A stretch of 64,000 nucleotides of DNA from Apiotrichum sp. Y4204 (lineage: Eukaryota > Basidiomycota > Tremellomycetes > Trichosporonales > Trichosporonaceae): NCBI GenBank assembly GCA_025531455.1, contig JAMYHL010000073.1, forward strand, positions 62,001-126,000. Direction: 5' to 3'. Below the pieces are notes generated by a model. The model did no database searches, was not told where the DNA came from, and was given only the letters and a program-made list of their open reading frames with translations. Shown piece after piece: positions 47,698 to 57,957 of the stretch (positions are counted from its first letter, which is position 1; each line of letters begins with the position of its first letter). The position numbers were made by a program, and so were the translations under genes.

Positions 47698-50142
47698 CTA
47701 GGCGGTCGTCTTGTTGCGGAGGAGCGGGTGGAGGATCTGCTCATGCAGGGCCTTGCCGGCTGGGACCATGGGGTAGACGTGCTCGGACGAGACCATGCAC
47801 TCCAGAACGATCGGCTTGGTGTTGTCGTACTCAAGGAACTCCTTCATCATGCGGGGGAGGTCCTCCTTGTTGGTGCACTTGAGCGCCTTGGCACCGAGCG
47901 CCTCGGAGAGACCCTGGAAATCGGGGTTAACCATACGGGTGTGCGAGTAGCGGGCCTGGTAGAAGAGGTCCTGCCACTGCTCGACCATTCCCTGGAACTC
48001 GTTGTTGAAGAGGATGGTCTGCGGTTAGCTAGGAGTTCCATACGCTAATCGCATTGGATACGCACCTTAATACCAAGGTTGAACTGGCTGGCAGTTGCCA
48101 ACTCCATAGCAGTCATCGAGAACGAGGCGTCACCGTCAATGTTGACGACAATCTTCTCGGGAACACCAGCCTTTGCGCCGACGGCGGCGGGGACACCGAA
48201 GCCCACTGTTTTGGTTAGTGGCTGTCAAAGGTATGGGGAGGAGGTGGAGGGGCTCCAGTGCTCGCAGATTGCCGATAACCGAGACAAATCAGTGACTTAC
48301 TGGTGCCGAGACCACCAGACGAGATCCATGAGCGGGGCGAGACGTGGCGGTAGTGCTGGCAGGCCCACATCTGGTGCTGGCCGACACCAGTGGAGATAAC
48401 GATGTTCTCCTCTGTTATGCGTTAGAACTGTTTTCCAAGATTCAACACTCTGCTACTCACTGCCAATGGCCTCGGCCTGGCGGTCGAACTCGCGCATGAC
48501 CTCCTGGGGCTTGATGCGCTCACCCTCGCGGGATGGGGTAAAGGCGAAGGGGTACTTCTCCTTGTTGGACTTGCAGCGGGCAAGCCATGAGGAGCGGTCG
48601 ACCTGCTTGATCTGAGGAACGAGCTCGGCGAGCGAGGCAACAACGTCGCCGAGGACAGGAAGCTGAGCCTCGATGATCTTGTTGACGTTCTTGGGCTGAA
48701 TCTCAAAGTGGATGATACCACCAGTGCCGTCAAGGGCAGCCTGCTTAGCAGCAGGGCCGAAGGTGTCAACCTTTCCAGTGACACGGTCGTCAAAGCGAGC
48801 GCCGAGAGCGATAATGACGTCAGCCTCCTGAATGGCAAAGTTCGCGTAGGCCGATCCGTGCATGCCGAGCATGTGGAGCGACTTGTCGTCGCGCTCGTCG
48901 AAGGCGCCGAGACCCTGGAGGGTGGTGCAGACGGGGATGCTGCCAATGTCGGCGAGCTGCTTGAGGAGCTTGGGGCCCTCCTCATCCGAAAGAACACCCG
49001 CACCGGCGTAGACGATAGGGCGCTTGGCGCGGTTAATCATCTCAGCGGCCTTGGTGATGAGGGTCGCGTCGCCGGCCTGCTTGGAGCCAACGTTGGGGTT
49101 GAGAGGGTTAGAGGGAAGACCCGGAGACTGTCCGGGGGTAACAGTCCTAGCGGGTATCGGGGTGCGGAGGATGGCGGCGGTAACGTCCTTGGGCATGTCA
49201 ATGAGGACGGGGCCAGGGCGACCGGAGGTGGCAATCTTGAAAGCCTCGTTGATGCGGCGGGGGAGCTCGGCAATGTCCTTGACCATGACATTCCACTTGG
49301 TGCACGAGCGCGAGATACCGACAACGTCAGCCTCCTGGAACGAGTCCGAGCCGATGAGGTTAGTGGCGACCTGGCCACAGAAGACGACCATGGGGATACC
49401 GTCGGAGAGGGCATCCTGCATCGGGGTAATAACGTTGGTAGCACCAGGACCCGATGTGACAAGAACGACACCGGGCTTGCCGGTAACACGCGCGTAGCCC
49501 TCTGCCATGTGTCCGGCACCCTGTTCGTGGCGGGGAAGAACAAAGTCAAAGTGAGGCGAGTTGTAGATGGCGTCGAAAACGGGCAGGATCGCACCGCCGG
49601 GGTAACCAAAGACCTGCTTGACATCGTGGCGGAGCATCATCTCATGGAAGATCTGGCCACCGGACATTCCAACGAAACTGTATAAAGTTAGCTTGGTCGC
49701 TATAGCCGAAAAGTGGGAAAAAATCTCGCCTGGTCGCAAAATGGCGTGAATCAGCTGCTTTCACTCACGAATGGTCGTAACCGTCCTTGATGCTAGGGTT
49801 GCGCTCAACGGCAAGAGGCGAGTCGGGGGTGTTCTGGTTCGGCGGGGCCTGGAAGTGGGGGGCAGGGGTCTCACGAACAACGGCGGCAGGCTTGGCGGCA
49901 GTGGCAGAGCTCTGGATCCTCCGAACGTGCTCGCGGACGCGCTGCTTGGCCTCGGGGGTCATGCCCTTGTTGGCACGAGACGCGCCGTACTCAATGAACG
50001 CCGGCGAGGGGACGGCATTGGTGGACGAGGTGTGGAGGGCGGCCTTGGCCTTGCTCGAGCTGGAGCTGGAGCTGTAGCGAACAGCCGGGATGGCCGGGGA
50101 CGGCAGGGAGCGCAGGAGCGCGCGAGATGGCCTGGACAGCAT
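47698..50142 (-). CDS. ILV2: Acetolactate synthase (acetohydroxyacid synthase), catalytic subunit
   Basis: Exons are 50142-49769, 49677-48461, 48411-48301, 48205-48066 and 48018-47698 (720 aa). The start MLSRPSRALLRSLPSPAIPA, with Arg/Ser and no acids, is a mitochondrial targeting peptide. The enzyme condenses pyruvate to acetolactate (or with 2-ketobutyrate) in valine/isoleucine/leucine synthesis, using ThDP, Mg and FAD. Visible motifs: GYPGGAILPVFDAIY, RHEQGAGHMAEGYAR (catalytic Glu), the ThDP/Mg segment NIDGDASFSMTAMEL, and EFQGMVEQWQ with the herbicide-site Trp. In GQVATNLIGSDSFQEADVVG the residue after GQV is Ala; yeast and plant enzymes usually have Pro (Pro192 in yeast, Pro197 in Arabidopsis), the classic sulfonylurea-resistance site. 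All four introns fit family alignment. A regulatory subunit (Ilv6) gene is not in the window. Confidence 0.97.
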
Positions 50143-52410
50143 TTTGGCTGAAGTGCAGGAATGGCTAAGGCTCACAAAGAGCTTTTGTGCTAGAGGTGGG
50201 GGGTTTCGACAAACCCGTTTTGGAGAATGGTGGTGAGAGAACGGTGAGATGTTGATTAAAGAGATGAATAAAAGATGGGCGGGGCATTCACGCCTCGGCA
50301 ACACAGTAGCGTCCTCTTTGCACGGCGTCGTTTGATCTTCTCGGAGCGGGGTTGGTTGCTCTAATTGCACCTAGTTGCTCTCACTCTATACGCTATGCAA
50401 TCCCGCAAGCTCACACACCTTAGAGCTGGCCCGCATTTTGACTCAACCACAGCATACTCTCTACTCTCTACTCGCTTGTTACAGGCTCTGGTTGAACCGT
50501 TTGCGCAGCCAAGCAGGCGGCAACTAGCAGCCTGCAACTTGCAGCTTGACTCGATCAGAAGAAATTAACTCCTGACTCCAACCGCCGGTCAATCACAATG
50601 CAACACAGCACAGCCGGGCGCACACAAAGAGCGCACAAGAGCAGAGGAGAGAGTATCCGAGGTAGATCACAAGAGGCGCTCGCCTCTTGCAACGGTTATT
50701 GCCCCACTTCGGCCGAAGTTTGCAATTTTTCCCTGGCTTGCGCAATGAGCAGATACAATCCTTTCATTGACACGTAATTTATATCACTTCGGCTGTGCCA
50801 ACCGGAGTTGGCGGTTTCTACCGAGCAACCCGGCGATGCCAGCGAGCTACCCAGCGAAACCACTTGGCTTGCCATACAGTGGTACAGTGGCCAGTGGCCA
50901 GTAGTGGGGCTAGTGGGGGAGGAACGTGAGGAACAATATAATATTGCAAGAGTGGCTTGGTGGTGACCGGCGACCCCGGCCGCTCTGGATTGCTACTCCT
51001 GATTGTACACCACTTCAGGCAATGTGATTGCAACATCCAGCATGCAGTAGCTGGTCAGCGGATCGCATGCGGGGCGTGCGAGTATATCAAGCTATATCGA
51101 GTATCGATGAAGATCATGTGAATCGTGCTGATCAGAAGATCGGGAGATCAAAAGGAAGCACCGTCCACCGACACCAATCGCTTCATGTGTTGTTCCTGAG
51201 CCCCAGCGACGGTGCTGGCGCTGTGGTGCTTGCAGCGTGTAGCTTGTAGCTTGTAGCTTGTAGCTTGTAGCTTGTGGTGGCATTCGGTGGAATGTGTCTG
51301 CATCCCCAAACGTCTGAGCAGCAATCCCGTATAATTTATAACATCCGTATCCCACCTCACAAAGGACATCTAAGGTAGCTAGCTAAGATCTACGAGTACG
51401 TGACTGCCTCAACAACCAGTGGCTCTCGATCTCGAACAGGTCCTCAAGCGTGATAACACCCGAGATATGCCTGATATCTCATCGCAATATCCATACATCC
51501 ACAAACAACACTTATCCTACTGGACAGTTCTTCGGGTGCCATCGGCCGACACTGGACTGAGACAGTCATTGTGCACCCCCCAGGTGTGTTTAGCAATCTA
51601 CAATTCGAGTTCTGATCCTCGCCCAGCGCGCCGACAGCCCCAAACACACAATGAATCAAAGGCTCAAAGGACGCACGCACAGACCACAGGGCGATCGGTG
51701 CGGGGTCCCCAAGCATCCAGACCCTGTCTGCCGAGCTGCCGAGACACTCCGTCGGACTGCATCCATTTCGCCATCGGCATACAATCGTTCAATCGTCCTA
51801 CATGGGCGCGTCTTGGTGCCCTGGCACTCCACATTGACCACCGTTTCTGTGTCTCTCGCTGCTCACGAGCTCAAGCTCATGAGTAATCTTATGCCATGAT
51901 TGCATGGCGCGTCTGTGATTCTCGCACTAGCGAGAAGCTGCTATTGGCATTGAATCGTGACACACAGTCAATTGCGGCACGACTGCGGACCACGCAAGAA
52001 TACCACCAATGAACTTGACCACTCTCATCTTCGCACTCCGGCAATTAGTCGCAACGGACTGGCTATAGGTCGTTGCACAGTGTCATGAGAGCTGGCGGCA
52101 GACCCAGCCTTGCCGATCGAAGCAACTGCAATGACCTTCGCCGGAAGTCGACTAACTTGACTCATCTGACCTATGGAGAGAGAGAGAGAGCTCGGCGGCG
52201 ACACTCGGACTAGAACAGCATGTGACTCTTCAACTCTTTCACTCCCACCTGACATCCGCCTGGCACTTTAACGCGGGAAGTCGGTCTAAGAAAACGCAGC
52301 TGCCAGAACGGAGATCCAAAGTAAAAATAGTGTTCGGATCCTCCTCGGCCTGAACGTGCCGTCACTTCCGTGGTAGTGTACATACATCGCTGTGACCTTA
52401 CTCCTAGCTC
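50143..52410. other. Intergenic with short tandem repeats
   Basis: About 2.3 kb. The left 250 nt is the ILV2 leader and promoter. A tandem 7-mer lies at 51240-51275. Short frames up to 155 codons (51419-51886) show no domain or splice support. No gene is recognised. Confidence 0.45.
51240..51275 (+). repeat. 7-bp tandem repeat TAGCTTG, five copies
   Basis: Five head-to-tail copies of TAGCTTG form a 36-base minisatellite in intergenic DNA. This looks like slippage; no function is suggested. Confidence 0.85.
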
Positions 52411-53091
52411 TTAGAGAACCTTGCGGATGTCGGGCATGAAACGGTGCTCCTTGCGCTCGTTCTTGACATGTTTGGTGAGCTTGGCTAGTAGCTCTGTGTC
52501 CTTCCACTCCTCCGGAGCAGGCTTCTTGCCCGTCGCCCAGTAGTAGACATCCCAGTCGGGCTCGTCGAGAAGCTGGCGTCAGCGAGAGTAAACTAAAGTG
52601 CCGGCCAGAATGGGGGAGTCTAGCGTCACTCCGGTCTGTCAGGTACAGCCCAGTAATCACAAGCTGGCCCATCACTAAGTCAGGCGTCATAGCTCTCATA
52701 CCACTCTCGGTGTTAAGCATTCCCATTCCCAACTCACCTTGTCGAACGTCTTCATCTCCTCAACTGTCATGGTTGGGAGGTGCTCGACAGCAAAAGTGGA
52801 GAAGAGAAGGTCGTTCTCGAGCGTACCACGCTTGCGGGTCTGGTACACGAGGCGCGCGCGCATGACCTCGGGGGTCTCGCCCGAGCGGTCGAGCGGCGGC
52901 GGCATCGCCCAGTCGGCAATCACGTCCTCGGGGTTGCGCTTGGCGCGTTCGCGGGCCGCCTGCTCCGCGAGTGCGGGGTCGAACGGGAGTGGAAAGGGGT
53001 CGCCACGGCGGACCGCCGATGCGTGCAGCGCACGGGCACCCGAAGCGGGAGCGGCGCAGAGCGCGCGCGAGAACAGGCGGATGGCGGACAT
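52411..53091 (-). CDS. SDH5: Succinate dehydrogenase assembly factor 2
   Basis: Exons are 53091-52738 and 52572-52411 with a 165-nt intron, giving 171 aa. The N-terminus ([20 protein letters not shown]) is a mitochondrial targeting sequence. The family core follows: [20 protein letters not shown], then [20 protein letters not shown] (the last formed over the intron), including the RxRxxYxxRKRG-type and WDxYxW motifs. SDHAF2/Sdh5 (Emi5) is needed for covalent flavin attachment to Sdh1 of respiratory complex II in the matrix. Length and both motifs match closely. It is divergent from the membrane-protein gene at 53586. Confidence 0.95.
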
Positions 53092-53585
53092 GATTTTGTT
53101 GTACTGGCGAAGTGCCAAAGACTTTCGTCGGAGGAAAAAGTGGAGGCTCACGGGTGAGACCGTGCCAAGTCGGACAGAGTACAGAGTTGGACGTCTTGGA
53201 AAGTGAGTGAAACAAAGAGAGTGTTGACCGTGGGAAATGTAGGCCATGCGCTGGACCCTGTGGGTTGTCCTGCATGTCTTGCTTGTCCTGATCGTCCTGA
53301 ATGACCCGGCTAACTGCGGCATTACGGCTGCTGCGACTTGCCGGCATCAGGCCACCAAGGCCACACCACCGTGGTGCATCAAGGGGCCAACTGCAAGGAG
53401 AAAAAACAGCAAGTCCGGCGTCATAATCATAAATCATAAACAACCAAGAGATCGGTCCGGTTGCGCAAAGTGGACGAGATCGGAGAAAGTCAGAGAGAGA
53501 TATCTTTCGTTTGCACAAAACACGCATTCTCCAAAGTGCACCGTGTGTATAGACCAGACCACTCCATAAGTCATCCTCGCCCAAC
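53092..53585. promoter_or_regulatory. Divergent promoter between SDH5 and the membrane-protein gene
   Basis: About 490 nt separate the two start codons. The sequence is mixed and contains no open frame of note. Both leaders must lie here. Confidence 0.55.
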
Positions 53586-55431
53586 ATGAATGCCGCCACC
53601 GTCCGTAACGAGGTTCAAGGTGTGTGTCGTGTGCCCGATGACCCCGGTGGCATCGCTGCTAATTACCCGCAGACGTCGTCAAGCTACTTGCCTCGAGGGA
53701 TCCGTAAGTACCACTGCCCCGCCCGTGGGGTCGTGTAGCCTGTCGGATGATACCTTCCTTGTGGTCCTTGCATTTTCATCCCTGGTCACGCTGGCGCCGC
53801 CCGTGGTAGCTTTCTCCCAATGTGCCTCGCGATAGCTGTCTGCAAAGGGGCCGGTCCGCTGTAAGGACGTTCGAGCGATTGGGAGGCTCATCCTTCCTTC
53901 TTCTTCTTTTCCTTGTTTCTTATCTCCTCATCTCTCCTGCATCTCGAGGATCCAGCTTGTCTAGACCCGACCTAACAATACAGGAACTTCGCGGCCACCA
54001 TCCAGAAGAAAATCTCCCCGGACGGAATTCTGGAGATTCCGATCTACATCGCGCGCGGCCATGACAAGATTCGTGACCTCGTGAACCTCCATGCTTCATT
54101 TACTGTCGACAGCGAAGTCGGTCAAGTCAAGTGGGACGACAAGTGAGCTGTTTCGACTTCTTAACGTATGGTCTAAAATTATTAACCCGCAAAAGGTCTG
54201 AGACTGCGACATTCAGCGTTAAGAACGTCTACGCGCTTCCACTCGAGGACGCACCCTGGCCGCTGAGCACCGCGAGCGGCATTCGCTTCACAGTAAAATG
54301 GGAGGATGTTGACGTCAAGGTGACGCCCGACAACAACCACCCGTCATCATCCGACAGCACCGTGCCAACAAGGTATCACATTGCACGTGTGACCAAGCCT
54401 GCCCGTCCTCCCCGGCACGGCTTCCTTACTGCGCCTTATCACCTCTTGTGAGCCGACAGATTGACCCAGCCTCCTGACCGTAGCATATTCCTCATTCGTC
54501 TCGTCGCGCCGTACGTTATCGGCGTACTCGTCGCGGTCATGAAGTTCTTCCAGCGGAACCCGCTCCGCAACGGCATCGTAAGCGTCTCCTTTGCGGCCGT
54601 CCGGGAATTCCTGCAGTTTGTCTGGTCGGTTGTCATGTCCTTCCTGCCCTTCTCCACCAAGCAGCGCATCGGCACTGTTCTGTGAGTGTAATGGGCAACG
54701 TGTATGTGGAGTTGTCTAATGCCAGTCACGAGTCCTCTCCGGAGGCCGTCAACGGCCACAGCAAGGCACCAGATACTGACATGGAGGAGAAGCCTGAAGT
54801 TGAGGAGCCCAACCTCAAGGCTGTGGGTACCAAATCCAAGACAGAGGATGTCAAGTCTACGGCGGAAGTCACACAGTCCGGCGCCGCAGTCACCATGCCC
54901 AAGGCTGAGGAGGCCAAGCCCAAGATTGAGCCCAAGGAGAAGCGGAAGGCTGAGGAGAAGGCTAAGCAGGAAGAGTCACAGAAGTTCGAGTCTGAGAAGA
55001 CCGTCACCGACGACAAGACTGCAGCTGCCCAGTCGGAACAGTCTGATGACACGCCAGTGCTGAAGCTAAACGAGCCGGCCCCGGAAAACGAGGACGTCGT
55101 GCTAGTGGAAGCTTCAACTGAGCAAGAGCCCCAGGCTGAGGCGAAGGAACCCACCATGCCGGTGGTCAAGCTTGCCGACCCCGCCGACGTGGACGCCAAG
55201 CCGGCCGTCGCGATCGACACCACACCCGAGATCAGCTCGGCTGCTACATCCACCACGATCAAGTCTCCCGTGCAGTCTGCGACTGCCGAGTCGAGCCAGA
55301 AGTCGTCGCCCACCACCGCCAACTCCAACGTCAACACCAACCGCCCTAAGAAGAACAAGAAGAGTGAGTATTCTGGGGTTTTCGCTTGCTGATGTCTTGC
55401 AGAAAAGCACAACAACAAGCACAAGCACTAG
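53586..55431 (+). CDS. Unrecognised membrane protein with acidic/basic charged tail
   Basis: Exons are 53586-53619, 53673-53703, 53984-54142, 54196-54372, 54460-54681, 54726-55363 and 55403-55431, giving 429 aa; all six introns keep frame. The N-terminal domain (MNAATVRNEVQDVVKLLASR, then DGILEIPIYIARGHDKIRD) looks like a folded beta-rich domain of about 150 residues. It is followed by a hydrophobic segment (SIFLIRLVAPYVIGVLVAVM) and a second, weaker one (FVWSVVMSFLPF). The last 215 residues are Glu/Lys/Ala-rich and repetitive (EPKEKRKAEEKAKQEE), ending in Lys/His (KHNNKHKH). There is no obvious signal peptide. I do not recognise a family. It may sit in the ER, nuclear or another membrane with a long charged tail facing the cytosol or nucleus (inference). 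Confidence 0.75.
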
Positions 55432-55674
55432 ACGCACTGCAGAGTCAGATTTTCCAGCTGGGACTAGAGTGTCGCCGGCTGATGTCTGGGTAGCTGGCCG
55501 AGTGATCACACCCAAAAGCCCCAGCCGAGTTATTGCAGTCCCGACAACATACTCGTGCGATTGAAAGCGAGCCGTCTTTGCACCTGCATACTATACGTGC
55601 AATTTAGTACATCAAGCAAATGCATATCTCGTGTCTTGGTTATCTATTCCGTCATCACATAGTAAACAAACTCT

Positions 55675-57095
55675 CTAGATGTAGCTGGAAAACACGCCGC
55701 TCCACCACACACCCCACACCATGGCGAGGAAGGCGCTGACGCCCATTCCGGCACGGTCATTGCCGAATCCGAGGAGCACCATGAGAGTCCATGGCCATCC
55801 GACGAGGCGGTCGAGGATGGTGCCAACGACACGCCAGAAGAAAACCACTTCGCGAGACTCGGCGGCGGGGCGCGGGCGGCTCGGAGGCGGCGGTGGGGCT
55901 AGGATGGGCGCGAGGAAGGGTGTCGGCGCACCATGGCGCACCGGCGGGAGCGTGAGGATAGCATGCACCGGCTTGTGGTCAGAGAGGACCAGCTCGGGTG
56001 TAGAGCCAAACTCCACCACCTGCGTCGTGTTGTCCGGCGAGGGAATGTCGGAGATGTATTGCTCCGGACTGTCCGTGTGGGAGGCAAAGATAATACGGTC
56101 CGTCCAGCCGGGTATCCGCTTCCTTAACGTCAGCTGCTGCCACAAACGATGGCTCAAGCATCAAGTCCGCGCAAGCTTTCACTCACTTAGAGTAACCGTC
56201 AACCTCGCCAACGTTGCGCTTGTAGGTAGGGGCAAAACGCGAGATGTCACCCTCGCGCATGCCGCCAAAGACACGGCCTGCGGCCTTCTCCCTCCGCAGA
56301 GTGTCGAGGGGCACAAGCGCAGCGCGCTCCCTCTCCAGCGCGACGAGGTCGGCGCCCTTTGTGTTTTCCCGGGGGTACACACCCGGGTTCGGGAGGCGTT
56401 CAAGGCGGTAGTTGAAATCACCCATGATGAACAGGTGCGAGGTCTGGTGCGGCTGGATAGGATGGGCAAGCGCATCGCCGGGATAGAAGATCAGGCTCGA
56501 GAGAATCGTGTTGTATTGGGCATTCCGGAGCGCCATGTTATGATCGTGAGCCTCGAGATGCGCCGCGACAAAGGTGAACGTCTCCCATCCGCCCTCCTTT
56601 TCGCCACGCATGATCGGGACACGCACTCCTACAGCGCCCTTGTTCCCCATTCCAAGCCGCCACAATCCAATCTTGGCATCGAGCGCTTTACCGATACGCC
56701 CACGCGTTGTTAAATCGCGTGCAAACACCCACATCGCGACGCCAACATGCGACACGCGCGACACGAGGCTGTAGCGCTCAGGCTTGCGGTCGGGGTGCAG
56801 CGACGTTGCGTGCGCAGACAGGATCGACTCAATGCGATCTGTCAAAGCGACGAGGACGGGATACGACAGGCCCGCAACTGCATTAATAAGCTATCTGCTA
56901 TGTGTGTGGGGACTCACAGGCAAGATGCAGAGGGAGCAGCTCCTGCACGCCAATGGCATAGATGTCAGGAAGGGAACCCTCCCGAGTCGAGTTGTGTAGG
57001 ACAGGAATGAGCCATGACGAGAGATCTTGCTCCTGCGCCTTGGAGCCCTGCAGGCCTGTGTTCCAGGTTGTGAGGAAGACTGTGAGCGCGGACAT
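55675..57095 (-). CDS. INP54: Inositol polyphosphate 5-phosphatase, Inp54-like, tail-anchored
   Basis: Exons are 57095-56918, 56877-56187 and 56122-55675, giving 438 aa; introns are 40 and 64 nt. It belongs to the Mg-dependent 5-phosphatase (endonuclease-like) family: FLTTWNTG, IYAIGVQEL, GAVGVRVP, FVAAHLEAHD, IMGDFNYRLERL, IPGWTDRIIF (joined over intron 2) and LSDHKPV, in the usual order. It removes the 5-phosphate of PI(4,5)P2-type lipids. The C-terminus after a Pro-rich linker is hydrophobic (VVGTILDRLVGWPWTLMVLL and SAFLAMVWGVWWSGVF), fitting a membrane tail. Yeast Inp54 is a tail-anchored ER enzyme of similar size, so I use that name. No SAC domain is present, unlike synaptojanins. It is divergent from the gamma-adaptin gene. 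Confidence 0.88.
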
Positions 57096-57957
57096 GGTGG
57101 ATGAAGACTGTCAGGAACTGAAAGAGATGGGGATGCTGCTCTATTTATGAGGCCACGCATACGATCGCTCCGACAAGAATCCTCTACTTTAGTCGACGCG
57201 CACTACTCGTCAGATCGTCAGATATCTAGACGCCATCGCTTAGCTATTATTTTGCTTATTAGGACTGAGACGGTGATCGACGAAGCGCCAGGAGAAGCTC
57301 TTGGGAGGTCACGTTCAATCGAGACCATCGATGACGTATTACGTACTGACGCCCAGACCCCCAGGCGCCCAGGCCATGCGCTACCACGTTGCGGGGCGCG
57401 GGGGATCACCCCCATTACCCCCAAGCCCGTGAGGGGAGCGAGCGGGGTCAGATGAGTCTGTATGTACTAATGAAGTCTGCATTAAGCTGATCTGCAGTGC
57501 ATTAGACTATATAGTAATAGCCCAATTACAGACTGCCTCCCAGGCTGAACGGTGATCTCAACCCCTGTCAGGGTTTTATAGGGGGGAGAGGGCAGAGCAC
57601 AGTCAGACATAGATACACTACTGTACAGTGCGCGTGCCGCAAAGCGCCGCACATACAGTACTACAAGGACTGGCGCACAGGTCAAGGTGTCGCAACGTCA
57701 ACGGTGGAACGGTGACCAGTTGGTTCTCTGACACCAACGACCTCATCTCAGACTTGACCACCTGAACACACTCAACTCTCTCTCTCTCTCTCTCTCTCTC
57801 TACTCTCTCTCTCTCTCTATCGCACACAGCAACTGAAGACAACAGCTTCAACGACATCCTTCTATCGCTCTGCATCACGACTCACTTTTATCTCCCCTTT
57901 CCCCCGTAATCATCCTTCAAAATAATACAACAAACTAGGAAACAGCTTGAGCGGGCC
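57096..57957. promoter_or_regulatory. Divergent promoter between INP54-like and gamma-adaptin genes
   Basis: About 860 nt. A CT microsatellite lies at 57775-57819, on the gamma-adaptin side, followed by a C/T- and A-rich leader (CCTTCAAAATAATACAACAA) up to the ATG at 57958. No gene is seen. Confidence 0.55.
57775..57819 (+). repeat. CT dinucleotide microsatellite
   Basis: About 22 CT units with one interrupting TA. It lies in the probable leader or core promoter of the gamma-adaptin gene, where CT-rich stretches often mark fungal transcription starts. Confidence 0.85.

Noticed and set aside
48708..49685. A 325-codon open frame on the plus strand
   Set aside because: It is antisense to the ILV2 exon and results from the same codon-bias effect.
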